From Flavobacterium microcysteis (GTDB taxonomy: Bacteria > Bacteroidota > Bacteroidia > Flavobacteriales > Flavobacteriaceae): 64,000 nt of DNA. The stretch covers positions 296,330 through 360,329 of the forward strand of contig NZ_VFJE01000052.1 of the NCBI RefSeq assembly GCF_006385255.1. The letters are read 5' to 3'. This document shows positions 15,901 through 24,629 of the stretch, piece after piece (position 1 is the first letter of the stretch; every line of letters begins with the position of its first letter). The notes below the pieces were generated by a model. The model searched no databases, had not been told where the DNA came from, and worked only from the letters and a program-made list of their open reading frames with translations. The translations under genes and the position numbers were made by a program.

Positions 15901-18823
15901 TGATAAGAGTCCATGGGCTGGCCCTTTCCGTTTCTTTACGGGACCATGTAAACCAGCGGCTAACACTACTAGTTATTTTATAAAGAACTTCACAACAACG
16001 GGTGGCTTTATAAACATCAACAATCTAAACACTGGCTTCGGAACTGGAGGTTACTCTAACTATGCTGCTATGAAAGTACAGCAATTTACTGGTGGAGTTG
16101 TAAACTTTAGTGCTGCTTATAGCACCGGATCTGGGTTTTCAATCTGGGTAGACTGGAACAACAACATGACTTTTGAAGCTTCTGAAAGAGTATTCAATAC
16201 TACAGCTTATGGAGCTGCTGCTACCGGAACGATTACTGTTCCTGCAGGTACTGCTTTAGGTAGCTACAGAATGAGAATAATGATGGATAACAATACAAGC
16301 TCTCCAAACAATCCATGTGAATTTGTTGAATATGAAGACTGGGATTGGGGAGACGTATATTACAGTGGTGAAGCAGAAGATTATACTTTTGAAGTAACCA
16401 CTCCTCCAACTTGTATGCCTCCTACAGATTTGGGTGCTGGAAATATGACTTTTACAACAGCACAACTTTCTTGGTTGGGCGAAGGAACTGCATTTGATGT
16501 AGAATACGGACCTACCGGATTCACACAAGGAACAGGAACTGTCGTTTCTTCTGTTGGAAATCCATATAACGCTACAGGATTGACATCAGATACAAATTAT
16601 CAATATTATGTACGCAGAGATTGCGGTTCAGGTGATAAGAGTCCATGGGCTGGACCATTCAGTTTCAGAACAGGATACTGTATGCCGACTGCTACATCAA
16701 CTTCTTACTTTATCAGAGATTTCTCTACTACAGAAGGATATGTAAACATCGTCAATACAGGTACTACAATAGGAACTGGAGGTTATTCAAACTTCTCTAC
16801 TTTGAAAGTACAGCAATCTGAAGGCAGATCAATCAGCTTTAGCGCAGCATACAGCAGCGGTTCAGGTTTCGCTATCTGGGTAGACTGGAATAAAAACATG
16901 GCTTTTGATGCTGACGAAAGAGTATTCAACACTTCAGCATATGGAGCAGCAGCAACAGGAACCTTTACCGTTCCGGCTGGAACTCCAGTAGGAAGTTACA
17001 GAATGAGAATCCGTATGGACTATAACAACAGCAGTCCATCTGATGCTTGTGGATTTAATTCAGGAAACGGAGAAGCAGAAGACTATACAATCGAAGTAAT
17101 TGCTCCGCCATCTTGTATCCCACCATCCAACTTGGGAATTGCAAGCATGACTTCAACATCAGCGCTGCTTTCATGGACTAGTGACGGTACATTGTTTGAT
17201 GTAGAATACGGAACAGCAGGATTCACACAAGGAACAGGAACTACACGCACAGGAGTAGCGAACCCACTAAGCATTACAAACTTAACGGCTGATACTGCTT
17301 ACCAGTTTTATGTACGTAAAGATTGTGGATCTGGTGACAAGAGTCTTTGGGCTGGACCATTCCGTTTTACAACGGCTTATTGTACGCCTGCTGCCACTTC
17401 AACAAGCTACTATATCAGCAGCTTTACGACTACTGGCGGTGCAACAAATATCAGCAATACAGGTACAACTATAGGAACAGGTGGTTATTCTAACCATACT
17501 GCTATGAAAGTACAGCAATATGAAGGCGCTTCTATCGATTTTAGCGCAACTTATATTGGCAGCTCTGGTTTTGCAATCTGGATTGATTGGAACAACAACA
17601 TGGCTTTCGAGGCTTCTGAAAGAGTATTCAGTACAACTGCTTATGGTTCTTCTGCAACTGGAACAATTACTGTTCCGGCGTTGACTCCTGTAGGAAACTA
17701 CAGAATGAGAATCCGTATGGATTATAACAACAGTACTCCTACTGACGCTTGTAGTTTTAATTCAGGAAATGGAGAAGCAGAAGATTATACTTTTGAAGTT
17801 GTTACTCCTCCAGCATGTCCAGCTCCAACAGGTGGAACAGCCGGAAGCCTTACAACTGCAACAGCACAATTATCATGGATAAGCGGTGGAACTTTATTCG
17901 ACATTGAATATGGACCAAGAGGATTTACACAAGGTACAGGAACGATGGCTGCAGGAGTAGCTAATCAACATACGGTTTCAGGACTTTCTGCTAATACTCC
18001 TTACCAATTCTTTGTACGTAGAGACTGCGGAGCTGACGGTAAGAGCAACTGGGCTGGACCATTTGCTTTCAGAACAGCATGTGGCACTCAAACAGTTCCT
18101 TACTTAATTGATTTTGAAGATGTAACAACACCTGAAATGCCGTCTTGTACTTCAATTCAAAATGCTGGTACTGGAAATAACTGGAAAACAGATGCTATTA
18201 GCAGAGGAGGATTCAATTCTAAAGTATTGAATTATGGTTATAATTCATCTAACCCAGCCAATGCTTGGTTCTACACAAACGGTATACAGCTTGAGCCAGG
18301 AACCAACTATGTATTGAAATTCCAATATGCCAACAGCGGTAACACTAGTTGGGTTGAAAGTATGAAAGTGAACATAGGAGCTTCTGCTGATTTTAATGCA
18401 ATGACAAGAAATTTGGTAGATTATCCGTCTATTACAAACGATGCTCTAATTGAATCTTCTACTACGTTTACAGTAGAAACAAGTGGTGTGTATTATATTG
18501 GTTTCAATGCTTATTCAATCACAAACAGAGCGCAGATTTATGTAGACAACATCTCTATTGATACAGCTTTATCTAACCCTGATTTCGATGCTACAGCCTT
18601 TAAGGCCTATCCGAACCCGGTAAAAAACATCTTGAACCTTTCTTATAGCAAGAACATTACAGATGTTGCCGTATTCAACCTTATTGGACAGCAAGTGATG
18701 ACAAGAACAATAAACGATGATAAAGGACAGATTGATATGTCTGGTCTGCCTTCCGGTACTTATATGGTTAAAGTAACAGCAGATAATGCCGTGAAAACTA
18801 TCAAGATAATCAAACAAGATTAA
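12968..18823 (+). CDS. Giant GEVED/fibronectin-III repeat surface protein with T9SS tail
   Basis: The product has 1951 residues. A long basic N-terminus and signal peptide (about 1-37, TLLYCLGMGIFLYAY) come first. Seven tandem units of about 235 residues run from roughly 53 to 1702. Each unit is a GEVED domain (YFIKDF, GTGGYSN, FAIWVDWNKNMAFD, YRMRIRMDYN, FNSGNGEAEDYT) plus a fibronectin-III domain (LGAGNITFTTAQLSW, FDVEYGPAGFTQGTG, YYVRRDCG, SPWAGPF). Unit 5 has an acidic insert (YEDWDWGDVY) in place of FNSGNG. Then comes a jelly-roll MAM-like domain (about 1703-1870) and the T9SS type A tail (FKAYPNPVKNILNLS, ending IKIIKQD). The acidic residues could bind calcium. It is probably a T9SS-exported adhesin. 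It is preceded by 0.6 kb of inverted repeats and followed by three hairpins. Confidence 0.9.
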   Translation: MKNFTHPHRKKFRTKQWLTLLYCLGMGIFLYAYSGPGMLQPEKTTVAPGSLAYCTPSGTGTSYYIKNFSTTGGFLNITNMNTGIGTGGYSNSTTQIVRQAAGGSFNFAATYSSGTYGLAIWVDWNGNTTFEASERVFNTTEYGSTPTGTITIPAATANGSYRMRVLADYNKSNPDNPCTFNSGNGEVEDYTLEVGDPPSCMPPTDLGAGNITLTSAQLSWMGEGTVFDVEYGPSGFTLGTGTQASSVANPYNATGLTSDRMYQFYVRRDCGAGDKSVWAGPFSFYPGYCLPAATSTSYFIKDFTTSGGVGANISNTNTGIGTGGYSNHTAMKVQQFETGTINFSAAYSSGSGFAIWVDWNNNMAFDTDERVFNTTAYGAAATGSFTVPAGTPVGNYRMRIRMDYNNSSPSNACTFNSGNGEAEDYTLEVITPPSCMPPSDLGAGNITFTTAQLSWLGDGTLFDVEYGPAGFTQGTGTMASSVANPYDATALTPDTAYHYYVRRDCGAGNKSPWAGPFRFYTGYCVPAATSTSYFIKDFVTTGGFSNINNTNTSIGTGGYTNYANNAAMKVSYFEGGSVSFRAAYSGGSGFAIWVDWNKNMAFDADERVFNTTAYGAAATGTIAVPAGTPVGNYRMRIRMDYNNSSPSDACGFNSGNGEAEDYTFEVVPTPSCLPPTDLGVGNTTFTSAQFSWLGDGTQFDVEYGPAGFTQGTGTMASSVANPYDATALTPETSYEYYVRKICGGNKSSWAGPFRFYTGYCVPAATSTSYFIKDFTTTGGITNINNVNTTIGTGGYSNFTTMKVRHYETGVVNFSAAYSGSSGFAMWIDWNKNMAFDADERVYNTTAYGAAATGSFTIPAGTPVGEYRLRIRMDYNNSSPSDACGFNSGNGEAEDYTLEVVTPPTCMPPTQLGAGNILYTTAQFSWMSEGTLFDIEYGPAGFTQGTGTIVSSVANPYNATGLTADTAYHYYVRRDCGAGDKSPWAGPFRFFTGPCKPAANTTSYFIKNFTTTGGFININNLNTGFGTGGYSNYAAMKVQQFTGGVVNFSAAYSTGSGFSIWVDWNNNMTFEASERVFNTTAYGAAATGTITVPAGTALGSYRMRIMMDNNTSSPNNPCEFVEYEDWDWGDVYYSGEAEDYTFEVTTPPTCMPPTDLGAGNMTFTTAQLSWLGEGTAFDVEYGPTGFTQGTGTVVSSVGNPYNATGLTSDTNYQYYVRRDCGSGDKSPWAGPFSFRTGYCMPTATSTSYFIRDFSTTEGYVNIVNTGTTIGTGGYSNFSTLKVQQSEGRSISFSAAYSSGSGFAIWVDWNKNMAFDADERVFNTSAYGAAATGTFTVPAGTPVGSYRMRIRMDYNNSSPSDACGFNSGNGEAEDYTIEVIAPPSCIPPSNLGIASMTSTSALLSWTSDGTLFDVEYGTAGFTQGTGTTRTGVANPLSITNLTADTAYQFYVRKDCGSGDKSLWAGPFRFTTAYCTPAATSTSYYISSFTTTGGATNISNTGTTIGTGGYSNHTAMKVQQYEGASIDFSATYIGSSGFAIWIDWNNNMAFEASERVFSTTAYGSSATGTITVPALTPVGNYRMRIRMDYNNSTPTDACSFNSGNGEAEDYTFEVVTPPACPAPTGGTAGSLTTATAQLSWISGGTLFDIEYGPRGFTQGTGTMAAGVANQHTVSGLSANTPYQFFVRRDCGADGKSNWAGPFAFRTACGTQTVPYLIDFEDVTTPEMPSCTSIQNAGTGNNWKTDAISRGGFNSKVLNYGYNSSNPANAWFYTNGIQLEPGTNYVLKFQYANSGNTSWVESMKVNIGASADFNAMTRNLVDYPSITNDALIESSTTFTVETSGVYYIGFNAYSITNRAQIYVDNISIDTALSNPDFDATAFKAYPNPVKNILNLSYSKNITDVAVFNLIGQQVMTRTINDDKGQIDMSGLPSGTYMVKVTADNAVKTIKIIKQD

Positions 18824-18854
18824 TAAGGTGGATTAGTTTAGGTTTCTTTTAATC

Positions 18855-18909
18855 GGGCATATATAACGGATTTAGTTAAAATAGGGAACTTTTCTTTCTA
18901 TATATGCCC
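18855..18909. repeat. Long inverted repeat after the giant adhesin gene
   Basis: gggcatatata (18855-18865) and tatatatgccc (18899-18909) are perfect 11-bp arms around 33 nt. Five bases later a second perfect hairpin follows: attaagatc 18914-18922 and gatcttaat 18935-18943. Confidence 0.75.
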
Positions 18910-18950
18910 ACTTATTAAGATCGCGGTGGTAGTAGATCTTAATGCCCAGA

Positions 18951-18986
18951 AGCACTCCAGGAAAACCTGGAGTGTTTTCTTTTTTA
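18951..18986 (+). terminator. Intrinsic terminator after the giant adhesin gene
   Basis: cactccagg and cctggagtg enclose aaaa and are followed by a T-rich run (ttttctttttt). This is the third hairpin in a row after the stop codon at 18821-18823. Confidence 0.85.
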
Positions 18987-19001
18987 GAGGATGTCAATCC
19001 C

Positions 19002-19496
19002 CTACTCGTAAGACTTATAATTGATATATACGATGCAATTAGGAAGTATCTTTTTTATGGAAATAACCTTTCCTAAAAGATATTCTTCATCTGTGTGTTC
19101 AGAAGAAACATGCAGTTCTTTTAAATTCTGAAGTTGCGATAAAGCAGGCAGTTCTTCTAAAGTTATTTTTGTCTTTAAAATATCCAGATATTTCAAATCA
19201 GTCAATTTGTTCAGATAAGGCAAACATTCGTTTGTGATGCCTTTATGATCTCTCAAGGTAAGTTCTGAAAGAGCAGTAACTGTACTGATGTGTTTTACTC
19301 CTTCATCAGTAATGTTGGTGAATTTGAGGTAAATTCCATGAATTATAAGTACTCGGGAAGTCAGGTAAAACAAAAACTGATCATCTATTTCAGAATCAAT
19401 AGATTTATAGCCACTAATCTCTAACGGAATATCAGCCAGTTTAGAAATGCCAAAGTTACATTTCCAAAAATGTTTTTCTTTTCCTCTTAAGTGCAC
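19002..19496 (-). CDS. Leucine-rich-repeat-like protein, tandem copy 2
   Basis: The product has 164 residues starting at a GTG (19494-19496). The GTG is supported by alignment with the next gene (HLRGKEKHFWK against KLKGQEKYFWW). The C-terminal half holds LRR-like turns of the ITDEGVKHIS / LSELTLRDHKGITNECLPYL / DLKYLDILKTKITLEEL / LKELHVSS type, close to the receptor-type LRR consensus with TDEG. No signal peptide is visible, so it is probably cytosolic. The function is unknown. The tandem paralogue 110 bp upstream shows that the pair arose by duplication. Confidence 0.72.
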   Translation of the reverse strand: MHLRGKEKHFWKCNFGISKLADIPLEISGYKSIDSEIDDQFLFYLTSRVLIIHGIYLKFTNITDEGVKHISTVTALSELTLRDHKGITNECLPYLNKLTDLKYLDILKTKITLEELPALSQLQNLKELHVSSEHTDEEYLLGKVISIKKILPNCIVYINYKSYE

Positions 19497-19605
19497 ATCC
19501 AGTAAGTTTGATTTGCAGAAATTATTTATCCTTATTTTTTAGGATATGATTTTCACCATTCTGTATTTAATTTTTCTTCTTCCACTTCAGAAAGCAAAAA
19601 CTATG

Positions 19606-20106
19606 TTATATATAATAAGTGCGTATAGCACAGTTTGGTAACGTTTCTTCAGCCTTGATTATCTTTTCCAAAATAGTATCCCGATCCGACTCATCTTCTT
19701 CATCGTTAGGCGATACATAAAGTTCTTTAAGATTTTTAAGATTGGTTAAAGCCCCTAAATCTTCTAATCGGATTTTGGTTTTCCAAACATCAAGATATTC
19801 CAGGTCGGTCAATTTATTTAAATAAGGCAGACAATCTTTGGTAATATTTTCATGTTTCATAAGTGTCAGGCTCTTCAGTTGCTTAAAACCACTAATCAAT
19901 CTCACGCCCTCATCAGTAATTCTTGTTTCTTTTAAATAAATATACTTAACGACAGAAACTTTTGCTGCAAGCATGCCTATATACTCATCATCAACTAATG
20001 AATCTATACTGGTGAAAGCAGGCAATTCAGTAGGAATGTCCTTGGAGTCTGTAATATGTCCAAAGTGCCACCAAAAATATTTTTCTTGTCCTTTAAGTTT
20101 CATCAT
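19606..20106 (-). CDS. Leucine-rich-repeat-like protein, tandem copy 1
   Basis: The product has 166 residues starting at ATG-ATG (20101-20106). It is the close relative of the gene at 19002-19496. Shared segments include SIDSLVDDEYIGMLAAKVSV, RITDEGVRLISGFKQLKSLT, NITKDCLPYLNKLTDLEYLD and LKELYVS. It has about three LRR-type units and a Trp-rich start (KYFWWHFGHI). No export signal is seen. Such LRR proteins bind other proteins, but the partner is unknown. Confidence 0.72.
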   Translation of the reverse strand: MMKLKGQEKYFWWHFGHITDSKDIPTELPAFTSIDSLVDDEYIGMLAAKVSVVKYIYLKETRITDEGVRLISGFKQLKSLTLMKHENITKDCLPYLNKLTDLEYLDVWKTKIRLEDLGALTNLKNLKELYVSPNDEEDESDRDTILEKIIKAEETLPNCAIRTYYI

Positions 20107-20204
20107 CCTTGATACTGATTATACTTCTGAATCATTTACTTTCTTTCTCCAATGCTATTTTTGGATATGATATGAACAAGCTAAAATACTTAAATCATTA
20201 GTAT

Positions 20205-20720
20205 CTAAGAAATTTCATAAAGTTTTTGAAAGAGTTCCCCTAACCTGTCATAAATCTCATACCCATCACTGCCTTTCATCATAATATACATGACCACCCT
20301 TTCTGATTTGTCTCGTGTGGTATTACCGCCCTGTACCGAAGTTACCTCTACATCATCATTCCCTTCTAATTCAAGTCCCATTAGAAATGCCTTGTTGCCT
20401 CGTTCTTTGTCGACTTCATCGTTTAGACTTATATCTATTAATTTTTTAGGATCAAAAGAATATGTAAGAGTAAGGTCTTCATAACCACTCCCCCATGATG
20501 TTGTACTAGTAAATGAAACCCATCCTTTTTTACTGGCATGTTCCGAAAAATTCATGTAGGTATGTCGGATGTGTGTCGGATCGCTTTCACTAGTCTTTAT
20601 ACGAACGTTTTTTACATTTTGAAGCAGACTATTTATCTCTTTAATGATTTCTGATCTGCTTTGCGAATAAAGGTTGAATGAGCATGCAACCAATAGAATT
20701 ACTACTATTTTAGCTTTCAT
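20205..20720 (-). CDS. Secreted protein of unknown function
   Basis: The product has 171 residues with a clear signal peptide (MKAKIVVILLVACSFNLYSQ). The mature part has alternating beta strands (NVRIKTSESD, WVSFTSTTSWGSG, LTLTYSFDPKKLIDIS, RVVMYIMMKG) and a closing helix (YEIYDRLGELFQKLYEI). This has the look of a small periplasmic beta-sheet protein. No lipobox is present. I do not recognise the family. It is located downstream of the PAS/LuxR gene and upstream of the LRR pair on the same strand. Confidence 0.7.
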   Translation of the reverse strand: MKAKIVVILLVACSFNLYSQSRSEIIKEINSLLQNVKNVRIKTSESDPTHIRHTYMNFSEHASKKGWVSFTSTTSWGSGYEDLTLTYSFDPKKLIDISLNDEVDKERGNKAFLMGLELEGNDDVEVTSVQGGNTTRDKSERVVMYIMMKGSDGYEIYDRLGELFQKLYEIS

Positions 20721-20899
20721 AATGTGGGGGGTATTAAGTTTAGATTTTAATTGTTTTTTATATGTTCTGGTTTTGTGTGATGAAGAAGAAAGAAGTGTGA
20801 TCTGGTTTTACATTTACATCACCATCTTTCTAACAAAACTAGCATAAATATAAAGTTTGTAAAATACTCCAAAAGGAGTATTCTTAACTATTACAAAAT

Positions 20900-21655
20900 C
20901 TAAATTAATCCCTGGAGAATGCTATTTTTTATAAGCTCAACTGTGTTTTTTGAGTCGGATTTGGCTAAGATGTTCATTCGATGTTTTTTTACAGTCAGCG
21001 GACTGATAAACAATTTTTTAGCAATATCTGTGTTATTTAGTCCTTTGCTTAAGAGCCTGATAATATCAATTTCTCGTTTTGAAAACTCTATGCTTGCGCT
21101 TTTATTTTCAGTAAGGCTGATATTCATAAAAGAGGGTTCTCCGTGCAGACCTATAAGCGATATTTTATATGTGCTGAAATTAGTGATGTGATCCAAACGA
21201 GTATGGATGTTTAGCGATTTTCCATATCCTCCATTGTCATCCATCGTGAGCATTAGAGCCTGATGATTGAATAAGGCATAATCTCCATTATGCAGCCTGC
21301 TCCTAAAACAATAACTGGCTTTATAGCTCATCAATTTATCACGGTCTATGTTTTCTGAAAAAAAATGAGTCAGGAAATCTTCTGCTTTTATGACAAACTC
21401 CAAATCGTCTGGATGGATCGAGGCCAATATATCGTTAAATGATGTATTTTCCGGATCAAAGCCATGCATATCATAAAGAGTTGGACTGATATGTGAAAGT
21501 GACATGTCGAAAAAATCAATAATATAAAAATAAAACGGCCCGGCGCTGACAATTGAATTCGTCAAGTCATCAAACGAAATTTGATGTGACTGTGTCGTTC
21601 CTGCAGTTCGATTAGGAAGCCAGACATCGTGAAGATTTTGTATTTCAGCTTCCAT
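20900..21655 (-). CDS. PAS-like/LuxR family transcriptional regulator
   Basis: The product has 251 residues. The N-terminal 150 residues look like a PAS domain (FYFYIIDFFDMSLSHIS, TLYDMHGFDPENTSFNDILA, SIHPDDLEFV), the PAS-3 pattern with IHPDD. Residues about 188-248 are a LuxR helix-turn-helix (FSKREIDIIRLLSKGLNN, TDIAKKLFISPLTVKKHR). The protein should be a cytosolic, single-component regulator. The signal is unknown. Proteins of this build in flavobacteria often respond to general stress or cell state, but no target can be named here. A terminator of the holA gene lies before its promoter region. Confidence 0.85.
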   Translation of the reverse strand: MEAEIQNLHDVWLPNRTAGTTQSHQISFDDLTNSIVSAGPFYFYIIDFFDMSLSHISPTLYDMHGFDPENTSFNDILASIHPDDLEFVIKAEDFLTHFFSENIDRDKLMSYKASYCFRSRLHNGDYALFNHQALMLTMDDNGGYGKSLNIHTRLDHITNFSTYKISLIGLHGEPSFMNISLTENKSASIEFSKREIDIIRLLSKGLNNTDIAKKLFISPLTVKKHRMNILAKSDSKNTVELIKNSILQGLI

Positions 21656-21746
21656 TTATTGAAGTTTATTAAACAAATTAACATAAAATAAATGAAAAAC
21701 AGATAAAAACAAAAAAGAAATATGCAGCCTATCTTCAAAGTAATTG

Positions 21747-21781
21747 CAAAAAAAATGCGTTTCTGACTGAAACGCATTTAT
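21747..21781 (-). terminator. Intrinsic terminator after holA
   Basis: aaatgcgtttc (21753-21763) and gaaacgcattt (21769-21779) form a perfect stem. On the minus strand it is followed by a run of T, as expected for the gene ending at 21814. Confidence 0.85.
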
Positions 21782-21813
21782 ATAGTATATCTGGCAACAC
21801 AGTTGCTATTCTA

Positions 21814-22818
21814 TCAACCGAATATCTTTGCCAGCATTTCTTTCATCAAATCACCGGGTGGTAATCCATTAGCCCCAACTCCCTTGCTTTTTACATCAAT
21901 ATCGCGAAGGGAAGCTACAATCTGACTTACTTTTTTCATTGGATAATTCTTAATTGCCACATCATATTCCTTCACAAAAAAAGGATTAATACCTAAAGCA
22001 GAAGCTACGTTTTTAGGATTTCTATCTTTCAAACCATGGTATTTTAGCAACTGTACAAAAAAACCAAAAGTCTGTCCAACTGTTAGTACCAGCGGATTGT
22101 CTTTCGGATTGTCAGCAAAATATTGCGCTATCTGATAGGCTTTTTTCACATTGCGTTCGCCAATAGCCTTACGAAGCTCAAACACATTAAAATCTTTGCT
22201 AAAACCGATATTTTCTTCAATCAGCTCTGGAGTTATGGTGCTGCCTTGTGGTAATATTATAGCCAATTTGTCCAGCTCATTTGCAATCTTGCTTAAGTCT
22301 GTGCCCAAGAAATCAACCAGCATAGCTGCTGCTTTTGGCTCAATATTTAGTTTTTTCCCGGCAAGCACACGCTTAAGCCAGTCACCAACCTGATTTTCAT
22401 ATAGTTTTTTGCTTTCATACACCAGGCCTTTTTTATCCAGAAACTTAACGAGCTTCTTTCTTTTGTCTAGTGTCTTATATTTATAGGCAATAACCAGAAC
22501 CGTAGTAGGCATCGGGTTTTCAGCATAGGTTTCCAGCTTATCAATGCTTCGCGAAAGTTCCTGTGCTTCTCTCACAATAACAACCTGGCGCTCTGCCATC
22601 ATAGGATAACGTTTTGCTGTAGAAACAATATCATCTATAGTCACATCTCGTCCGTAAAGCACGGTTTGATTAAAACCTTTCTCTTCTTCTGAAAGAAGAT
22701 TTGCCTCCATATATTCCGTAAGCTTATCGATATAATAAGGCTCCTCACCCATCAGAAAATAAACTGGCTTTATGTTTCCGGCCTTGATATCGTTGACAAT
22801 TTTTACAACCTCATCCAC
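21814..22818 (-). CDS. holA: DNA polymerase III subunit delta
   Basis: The product has 334 residues, normal for HolA, the clamp-loader subunit that opens the sliding clamp. Visible features are the N-terminal AAA-like segment with VYFLMGEEPYYIDKL (about 19-33) and the beta strand RQVVIVREAQEL. The middle domain (KLNIEPKAAAMLVDFLGTDL) and the C-terminal collar (FNVFELRKAIGERNVKKAYQ, LPPGDLMKEML) also fit. The start is a GTG at 22816-22818. An in-frame stop lies a few codons upstream and no ATG fits. It is monocistronic by appearance, with its own terminator. Confidence 0.9.
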   Translation of the reverse strand: MDEVVKIVNDIKAGNIKPVYFLMGEEPYYIDKLTEYMEANLLSEEEKGFNQTVLYGRDVTIDDIVSTAKRYPMMAERQVVIVREAQELSRSIDKLETYAENPMPTTVLVIAYKYKTLDKRKKLVKFLDKKGLVYESKKLYENQVGDWLKRVLAGKKLNIEPKAAAMLVDFLGTDLSKIANELDKLAIILPQGSTITPELIEENIGFSKDFNVFELRKAIGERNVKKAYQIAQYFADNPKDNPLVLTVGQTFGFFVQLLKYHGLKDRNPKNVASALGINPFFVKEYDVAIKNYPMKKVSQIVASLRDIDVKSKGVGANGLPPGDLMKEMLAKIFG

Positions 22819-22934
22819 TGCTTTTATATTTGGTATTTATCAAAACCCAAAAATAAGGCTTTAATAGCAGAACTATCAAATAAAAATGCGATAGCTCCGC
22901 TATTTAATATTCTTCTAATGATTTTAAGTAGTGT

Positions 22935-22976
22935 CCAAAAAAACAGAACTTATTGCTAAAAATAGCAATAAGTTCC
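22935..22976 (-). terminator. Intrinsic terminator after the lipoprotein gene
   Basis: gaacttattgcta (22946-22958) and tagcaataagttc (22963-22975) are perfect 13-bp arms. On the minus strand the hairpin is followed by ctgttttttt, the usual U-run. Confidence 0.85.
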
Positions 22977-23019
22977 AAAACCATGACAGTGTAGGTAGCT
23001 GCCAACTAAAACGATGAGA

Positions 23020-23424
23020 TTATCTGAGGTTGTGGTGGGTGCGAACGGACAGAATCGTACCCGTTCCCACTTCTTCCTTTTTTAAAACACCGTCTACAAA
23101 TACCTGTAATTTTAATGTTGAAGCATCAGTTGCTCCTACTGCGTTGGCAGTAAAATTCGCTACACTTGCATTATCAGGCAGAGTGATTTCCGGACTCGTC
23201 CATGAAGTCTCACTTATTCCCGATACCGAAGTCATTTCATCATCATACCCATAAAGAATGTGATGGATAGTTGAGCCCGAAGTTTCTGCCTTCAAAACCA
23301 ATTTATGTGTGCCAGCAATTGGTGTTGTACCTGATCCTCCATCATCACTGGAACATCCTGTAAAAGCAAGGGCAATCATGGTTAAAACAAACAAACTAGT
23401 AATTTTCTTTTTTCCTGTTTTCAT
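23020..23424 (-). CDS. Putative lipoprotein of unknown function
   Basis: The product has 134 residues with a lipoprotein signal and lipobox FTGC (Cys24), followed by the acidic/Gly-Ser stretch SSDDGGSG typical of outer-membrane lipoproteins in Bacteroidetes. The mature part is one beta sandwich (HKLVLKAETSGSTIHHILYG, SWTSPEITLPDNASVANFT, LKLQVFVDGVLKKEE). I know no function. It has its own terminator and stands alone between holA and the AraC gene. Confidence 0.75.
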   Translation of the reverse strand: MKTGKKKITSLFVLTMIALAFTGCSSDDGGSGTTPIAGTHKLVLKAETSGSTIHHILYGYDDEMTSVSGISETSWTSPEITLPDNASVANFTANAVGATDASTLKLQVFVDGVLKKEEVGTGTILSVRTHHNLR

Positions 23425-23539
23425 AGTGCATTAATGATTTAATCGTTAAGATTGTTTAGATAATCTATTACTGGAATAGATCTTAAATCTTTTCCAAAAT
23501 TAAAATCAGAAATGCTAACAGAATTGTATCAGAACGACA

Positions 23540-24364
23540 TCAGGTCAATTCTTCTGTATAAATAAATGAAGCGCTTTCAGAACCCAGGCTGGATTGCTTG
23601 ACGAATTCATAGGGAGAAAATCCAGAGAATAATTTAAAATCTTTTATAAAATGCGACTGGTCTGCATATTCAAGATCATAGGCCAACTGGGTAAGACTAC
23701 CATAGTCTGCCGAAGATAAAGCCGGTAGTGATTTCTCAAATTTTGCAATCCTTGCAAATTTACGGGCAGATACGCCCACATTTTGTTTGAACTTGCGCTG
23801 CAGCTGTCGCTCAGAAATCTGATAATGCGAAGCAATTGCCGCCAGATTTTTTTCATTTCCCAAACGGTCGGCCCAATCACCTTGAAAAAGATGATCAATA
23901 ACCATATCACCTTTTGCAGTCGATATTCTTTTATAAAAATAGTCGCTAAGTATTGATACTCTTTCAATATGGCTTTTCGCATTCAGCAATAAGGTAGGAA
24001 TTTCAGTCTTGTCTAGCAGTTGGATGTCTGGCATTTGGTTTGTCAGTTCAGCAGCGTTTATCCCAAAAAGAAGATGCAGGGCATGGGGTTGAAAACTAAC
24101 TCCGAAATGAGAAAATTGACTGTCCCAAAATGCATCAGAAGGCTCCGTGTCCACGCCACTCAAATAACAGATAGGCTTGACAGTTCCCTTAGCATCCTTG
24201 ATTGGCGAAAAGGAGCAAATATCCTGAAAAACAAGCCTTGGATAGCGGTCAGCAAAAGAACGAATATGCAATGCCTCTACAGTTGAAGTACAGACATCAT
24301 AACTCCAGAAATAACGTATCCAATTTTTAAGAGCCGGATGTACTGGATATTGCTTATAATTCAT
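23540..24364 (-). CDS. AraC family transcriptional regulator with a DUF6597-like N-terminus
   Basis: The product has 274 residues. The first 150 residues (HPALKNWIRYFWSYD, RSFADRYPRLVFQD, SHFGVSFQPHALHLLFG) match the ligand domain often written DUF6597. Residues about 165-260 hold the AraC helix-turn-helix (ISERQLQRKFKQNVGVSARK, YDLEYADQSHFIKDFKLFSG, FSPYEFV). The target is unknown. The PAP2 gene lies divergently, 265 bp away. That space shows no clear TAnnTTTG promoter and nothing else recognisable. Confidence 0.87.
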   Translation of the reverse strand: MNYKQYPVHPALKNWIRYFWSYDVCTSTVEALHIRSFADRYPRLVFQDICSFSPIKDAKGTVKPICYLSGVDTEPSDAFWDSQFSHFGVSFQPHALHLLFGINAAELTNQMPDIQLLDKTEIPTLLLNAKSHIERVSILSDYFYKRISTAKGDMVIDHLFQGDWADRLGNEKNLAAIASHYQISERQLQRKFKQNVGVSARKFARIAKFEKSLPALSSADYGSLTQLAYDLEYADQSHFIKDFKLFSGFSPYEFVKQSSLGSESASFIYTEELT

Positions 24365-24629
24365 AGTTATATACCGCTTTATTCTTTATTCCCTGCAGGC
24401 TGGGCTGCCCTACTTTTACCACATACCTCAATAGTATTCAAAATATTTCACACTTCTTGTAGGTAATATTCGATTTCAATGTCAAATGTACAAATATTTA
24501 AGATTATAAAATAGCGAGCCAAAAAAGTTCCTGAATGCTATCCTTAAGATTTGATTAAATAAGCCCTAAGTCCTCAATTAAAATACTTCTACTGCGTTAA
24601 ATCTGAAAATAACATTCATTGAATAAACT

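Noticed and set aside
16256..16528. 90-codon minus-strand frame inside the giant adhesin
   Set aside because: It is an antisense shadow of the repeat units.
13124..18075. CRISPR-like array
   Set aside because: The 700-bp repeats are coding units of the adhesin. No short repeat with unique spacers is seen anywhere in the window.
24365..24629. Possible small gene or RNA between AraC and PAP2 genes
   Set aside because: No open frame of note, tRNA fold or consensus promoter was seen.
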